Shown here piece by piece: positions 61,201 to 64,000 of a stretch of 64,000 bases of DNA. Both the position numbers and the translations under genes were made by a program. The stretch covers positions 2,728,001 through 2,792,000 of the forward strand of contig NZ_CP080627.1 in assembly GCF_025917315.1 (NCBI RefSeq), read 5' to 3'. The notes below the pieces were generated by a model. The model searched no databases, was not told the DNA's origin, and saw only the letters and a list, made by a program, of their open reading frames with translations. How positions within the stretch are numbered: position 1 is the stretch's first letter; each line of letters begins with the position of its first letter. The DNA comes from Halomonas qaidamensis (GTDB taxonomy: Bacteria; Pseudomonadota; Gammaproteobacteria; Pseudomonadales; Halomonadaceae).

Positions 61201-64000
61201 TGGGGTTTTTATCGGCACATGGCGCCCGGTACGTTACTTGGCATAGCCGTTGCCTTTAGTGCGTTATGGTTTAACAGTAGTGTTTGGCTAATGGTCTTGC
61301 CGATCGCACTACTATGGACAGCAGCGCCTGCGCTAGCGACTTGGCTAAGCAGTACGACTAGTATTGCGTACCAACCTCTTATAGCAGAAGAAACTGCCCG
61401 TGAACTTCGGCTAATTGCCCGCAGAACCTGGCGCTACTTTGAAACTTTTGTAACTACATCCACCAATTTGCTGCCGCCGGATAATTTTCAGGAAGAGCCA
61501 CAGCCGGTTGTCGCCCAGCGAACGTCACCGACCAATATGGGCCTCTACCTGCTGTCGATACTGGCGGCACGTGATTTCGGCTGGATCGGTAATCTCAACG
61601 CGCTAAGCCGTATAGAAACGACGCTTGCCGTCATGCATACCCTGCCCCGCTATCGTGGTCACTTCTTTAACTGGTATGCAATCGATGACCTGCGTCCGCT
61701 AAACCCTCGCTATGTATCTACTGTCGATAGCGGCAACCTTGCTGGGCACCTCATTACCCTCGCCAATGCTTTGGAAACCTGGCAAGACACAACATTTCAA
61801 CCTGATCCTCGCCAAGCACTAGCCGATACATTAGCGCTGGCATTTGAAGCACTTAAATTTGAAGAACTTAAATTTGAAGAACTTAAGCGCGCTTCTCAAT
61901 CAATAGAAAAATCCCTGCCCACTAAACCGCTCACTGAACAGCTTGAGAAAGTCGCCACTCTATTAAGCGAAAATAAAACGTCTCCATTAGATTTGAAAGC
62001 CCTCACAAAACATACAAAACAAGCACTTAAAATAGCCAGCGACCTGTTTAATGGCCATCACGACCGCAATAGTGAAGATGACAATAAAAATAGGGGTAAT
62101 AAAGATAGGGTTAATAAAGATATAGTTAATAAAGATATAGTTAATAAAGACAGGGGCAAGGATGATGGCGAAGATGTGGTTTTTTGGGTGACAGCCCTAC
62201 ATAAAACGGCGGCTCAGCATAACGCTGACCACAGAAAAACATCAATTTCCATCAGCGCGCATGGCGAGCGGCTACAGCAACTGGCCAGTAAAGCCCGACG
62301 GCTTGCCCTTAGTATGGATTTTGCGTTTCTTCTCAACCCTGAGCGGCAGTTACTGTCGATCGGCTTCTCGCTGGACGACGTTAGCCTGGACACAAGTTGC
62401 TATGACCTGCTGGCTTCAGAGGCACGGCTGGCCAGCCTGTTCGCCATTGCCAAAGGCGATGTAGCCACTCGCCACTGGTTCCGACTAGGGCGCGCCGCAA
62501 CCCCGTTAAAAGAGGGTGCGGCGATGATTTCCTGGTCAGGCTCCATGTTTGAATATCTGATGCCCTCGCTAATAATGCGCGCACCCGCTGGCAGCCTATT
62601 GGAGCAAACTAACCGCCTAGTAGTTAAACGCCAGGAAACATACGCCGCACAGTTTTCAGCTCCTTGGGGTATTTCTGAGTCAGGGTATAACGCACGGGAC
62701 ATAGAGCATACTTATCAATATTCCAATTTTGGGGTGCCTGGATTAGGGCTAAAGCGTGGTCTATCGGCCGATTTAGTGGTCGCGCCATACGCAACGGGGT
62801 TGGCGGCAATGATCGACCCAGAAGGGGCCTTCAAAAATTATCGCCGCCTTGCAGAAATGGGCGCGCTAGGACGCTATGGCTACTACGAAGCGCTAGACCT
62901 GACCCGCTCACGGCTCCCCAAAGACGTTAAGCTGGTAATTGTGCGCAGCTACATGGCACACCACCAAGGCATGACCATCGTTGCCATCGCTAATACGCTT
63001 CACCATGGGCAGATGCGACAACGCTTCCACCGCGAACCAATGATTCAGGCGAGCGAGCTATTACTTCAAGAGCAGATTCCAAGGGATGTGGCTATTGCTT
63101 ACCCCCGTGCTGAAGAGGTGAAATCAACCGCTAGCCAAACCATCAACGAAGCACAAACCGTGCGCAAACTTTCAACCTGCGCCAACGGACCTCCGGCGAC
63201 CCACCTGCTCTCAAACGGCAACTACTCTGTCATGTTGACCGCAACAGGTGGCGGCTACAGCCGATGGCACAATCTTGCCATCACTCGCTGGCAACCAGAT
63301 ACCACTCGAGATCACTGGGGAAGCTTTATTTTTCTCCGCGATACGCGACGCCCAAGCGTTTGGAGTGCAACAGGACAATCCCTGGAATCACATACCGGCG
63401 CTAATGACGACGACAACCACGTGTTGTTTGCTGAAGATTATGCCCGCTATGTGCATCGTCACGAGTCTATTTCAAGCCACTTGGACATCCTGGTGTCTGG
63501 GGAAGATAACAGCGAAGTACGCTTGCTAACACTAGCCAACAGTGGACGCCAAACCTGCGATATTGATGTTACAACTTATGCAGAATTAGTACTCACCACG
63601 CCGAGTACCGACAATGCTCACCCTAGCTTCGCCAAAATGTTCGTGGTCACTGAATACCTCCCCGCATTTAATGCCCTTGTGGCTACTCGGCGACGGCGGG
63701 ACCCCAGCGAAGCACAAGTGTGGGTAGCTCAGTTCGCCGTCGTGGAAGGCGATACCGTTGGAGATTTCCAATACGAGACCGACCGCGAGCAATTTATTGG
63801 CCGGGGCCACCGTATTTCCGCAGCAACGGCACTTGCTGAAGGCCAACATTTATCAGGTACGGTGGGGAGTGTCATTGACCCCATTTTTGCATCACGCTAC
63901 TGCCTGAGAATCAAGCCAGGCAAAGCCGCCCATATTGCTTACTGGACGGTCGTTGCCGACTCACGTGAAGCGCTGATGGATTTAATTGACAAACATCATG
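58267..64000 (+). CDS. ndvB: NdvB-type cyclic beta-1,2-glucan synthase, 5' part (open at window edge)
   Basis: I read this frame codon by codon from GTG 58267 (AGGA eight bases upstream, stop TAA just before) to the last base: 1,911 codons, no stop. N-terminal region with GELWAVAITLRIVLVENLRRLA (about 173-195, described by ends); membrane helices near 460-510 and 855-905; glycosyltransferase part with DAD in ILTLDADTRLP (about 674-684) and QHRWVRGDW (about 824); glucoamylase-like part (about 1080-1610: SMFEYLMPSL, YNARDIEHTYQYSNFG, VRSYMAHHQGM near 1560); and GH94 start (about 1650: NGNYSVMLTATGGGYSRW). Such enzymes make osmoregulated periplasmic cyclic glucan. Its absence of an in-window stop explains why simple ORF lists miss it. 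Confidence 0.93.
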   Translation, partial: MTLFFQTPLFRRVHQHNASMALWRSSSPVREELFSAERLEQHAGSLALAQVVTASPPKVASLTRRLNDNARVLLAAYRACAVTLAEGREVVPAAAWLLDNYHLIEAQIREIRGDLPPGYYRQLPKLAEGPFAGYPRVFGIAWAFIAHTDSNIELSNLRAFIKSYQRTQPLTIGELWAVAITLRIVLVENLRRLADQIITEQTARDAADALAAKWFATENDSPISNDSSNRYSPYSESINNESINNESVNSVSTDDCSTSNDSASYTFSSFTSQKTPLSAPFIAQLAKRLRGVNPHTNALACWLFEQLNRQGESIDDVVQSTQQCQGASNVTVRNIITSMRFISSTDWAELFESVSLVDAKLREHSRFAQYDFSTRNQYRVAVEELARGSAYTELEIVEHTLTLSREALPLTDDVHETARVEDPGYFLVAAGRNRLEKRLNFRPPLKRRFRQLLLKNGINGYVIMLTATTVALMALAGWLLLSMHSGEVSSRWLLLLAALGILPTIEFATSIVNRFVIYNIGAQPLPSLDLSKGVPPSLRTLVAMPTLLTNEADLQEQLDRLEVHHLSSGGGAISYALLTDGVDAQQAELATDEALLSICEKRIEELNKRYCASSHEKRFFLLHRNRVYNAGEQCWMGWERKRGKLHELNKLLRGATDTTFRTPPSLPRNVHYILTLDADTRLPRGAASKLVGKIAHPLNHPRFDTQQRRVVEGYAILQPRVTQSMPTGERGSTYQQLCSSPGGIDPYAAAISDLYQDLVGDGSFAGKGIYNIDAFEASLAGRIAENSLLSHDMFEGIFARAGLASDIEVIEDFPDRYDVVAKRQHRWVRGDWQLLPWLLTASLPPSGRLKILGNLRRSLLPPLLLACFAVSWQLPVMMAVVSSLMIIMVISIPVLLSLITSFAPLRAGVNLRYHFQQWRDELTLGLKQILLQLIFLPDQAWRMLDAIVSTLTRVFITRRHLLEWTSSAQTMKCPHLTVWGFYRHMAPGTLLGIAVAFSALWFNSSVWLMVLPIALLWTAAPALATWLSSTTSIAYQPLIAEETARELRLIARRTWRYFETFVTTSTNLLPPDNFQEEPQPVVAQRTSPTNMGLYLLSILAARDFGWIGNLNALSRIETTLAVMHTLPRYRGHFFNWYAIDDLRPLNPRYVSTVDSGNLAGHLITLANALETWQDTTFQPDPRQALADTLALAFEALKFEELKFEELKRASQSIEKSLPTKPLTEQLEKVATLLSENKTSPLDLKALTKHTKQALKIASDLFNGHHDRNSEDDNKNRGNKDRVNKDIVNKDIVNKDRGKDDGEDVVFWVTALHKTAAQHNADHRKTSISISAHGERLQQLASKARRLALSMDFAFLLNPERQLLSIGFSLDDVSLDTSCYDLLASEARLASLFAIAKGDVATRHWFRLGRAATPLKEGAAMISWSGSMFEYLMPSLIMRAPAGSLLEQTNRLVVKRQETYAAQFSAPWGISESGYNARDIEHTYQYSNFGVPGLGLKRGLSADLVVAPYATGLAAMIDPEGAFKNYRRLAEMGALGRYGYYEALDLTRSRLPKDVKLVIVRSYMAHHQGMTIVAIANTLHHGQMRQRFHREPMIQASELLLQEQIPRDVAIAYPRAEEVKSTASQTINEAQTVRKLSTCANGPPATHLLSNGNYSVMLTATGGGYSRWHNLAITRWQPDTTRDHWGSFIFLRDTRRPSVWSATGQSLESHTGANDDDNHVLFAEDYARYVHRHESISSHLDILVSGEDNSEVRLLTLANSGRQTCDIDVTTYAELVLTTPSTDNAHPSFAKMFVVTEYLPAFNALVATRRRRDPSEAQVWVAQFAVVEGDTVGDFQYETDREQFIGRGHRISAATALAEGQHLSGTVGSVIDPIFASRYCLRIKPGKAAHIAYWTVVADSREALMDLIDKHH
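58921..59059. repeat. Asn/Ser-rich coding repeats in ndvB, first linker
   Basis: Low-complexity codons for NDS/NES units (residues about 219-264). The clearest part is two near-identical 15-bp units at 58981-59010 (AACAACGAGTCAATT, AACAACGAATCAGTT). It separates the N-terminal region from the next helical segment. Confidence 0.85.
61843..61887. repeat. 15-bp coding repeats in ndvB, second linker
   Basis: Three units of TTTGAAGAACTTAAA (61843-61857, 61858-61872, 61873-61887, first and last with one or more changes) encode FEELK/FEALK repeats in the glucoamylase-like half. Confidence 0.85.
62083..62157. repeat. 15-bp coding repeats in ndvB, third linker
   Basis: Five units with the consensus AATAAAGATATAGTT, encoding NK(D/N)(R/I)(G/V) (residues about 1273-1297). 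Units 3 and 4 are identical. A charged, AT-rich insertion that looks expanded by slippage. Confidence 0.9.

Noticed and set aside
1..64000. Prophage, insertion sequence, integron or defence island
   Set aside because: No transposase, integrase, phage structural, restriction or toxin-antitoxin gene was recognised; gene content looks like core chromosome.

Overview
The window carries about 55 protein genes on a moderately GC-rich backbone with no rRNA, tRNA, CRISPR array, insertion sequence or phage gene that I can see. The gene repertoire (two-subunit arginine succinyltransferase as in pseudomonads, ArgR of the AraC type, FabV, SbcCD, RIO kinase, DbpA, several LysR regulators and many ion and solute transporters) points to a gammaproteobacterium of the Oceanospirillales, most probably Halomonas or a close relative. 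This assignment is inferred from protein similarity recalled from memory, not from a search.

Layout. 1-2440: start of a UPF0126/TRIC membrane protein, a His-rich DUF305 protein and an nfeD-qmcA pair. 2781-6809: a membrane diguanylate cyclase, a DUF2252 protein and BluB. 7157-14532: the arginine succinyltransferase operon aruC-aruF-aruG-astD-astB (no astE), with its ArgR-type regulator upstream, all on the minus strand. 14729-23442: mixed housekeeping genes (fabV, glutathione peroxidase, LysE exporter, YeeN) and a coupled set of a 398-residue unknown protein, MscS channel and DUF429 protein. 23498-33397: ABC exporter, AbrB-type permease, RIO kinase, dbpA, ybaK, DUF3008, a CDF-type transporter, a LysR regulator and a PIN-PhoH protein.

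33501-39961 is the most unusual block. It is a tightly overlapping minus-strand operon made of a DUF4040/MnhC-like fusion, three NuoL/M/N-MrpD-like antiporter subunits and a YihY membrane protein. It looks like a reduced Mrp-type cation/proton antiporter; the third large subunit has lost the otherwise conserved TM5 glutamate. 40008-43057: an esterase, an SLC13/TrkA-C permease, a (GTGTGAG)10 microsatellite and a cold-shock gene. 43182-47427: mmsA plus a GMC dehydrogenase with a divergent LysR gene, which fits a 3-hydroxypropionate/malonate-semialdehyde (acrylate/DMSP side) catabolic unit. 47566-57271: periplasmic MsrA, a Sad-type aldehyde dehydrogenase, pgpA, a DUF533 protein, sbcD-sbcC and a DASS anion transporter.

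57521-64000: a CDP-alcohol phosphatidyltransferase followed by a giant gene that is still open at the window edge (more than 1,900 codons). It encodes an NdvB-type cyclic beta-1,2-glucan synthase (glycosyltransferase, glucoamylase-like and GH94 parts) with three separate 15-bp-period coding repeats in its variable linkers. Many genes overlap by ATGA or TAATG, so translational coupling is common here.
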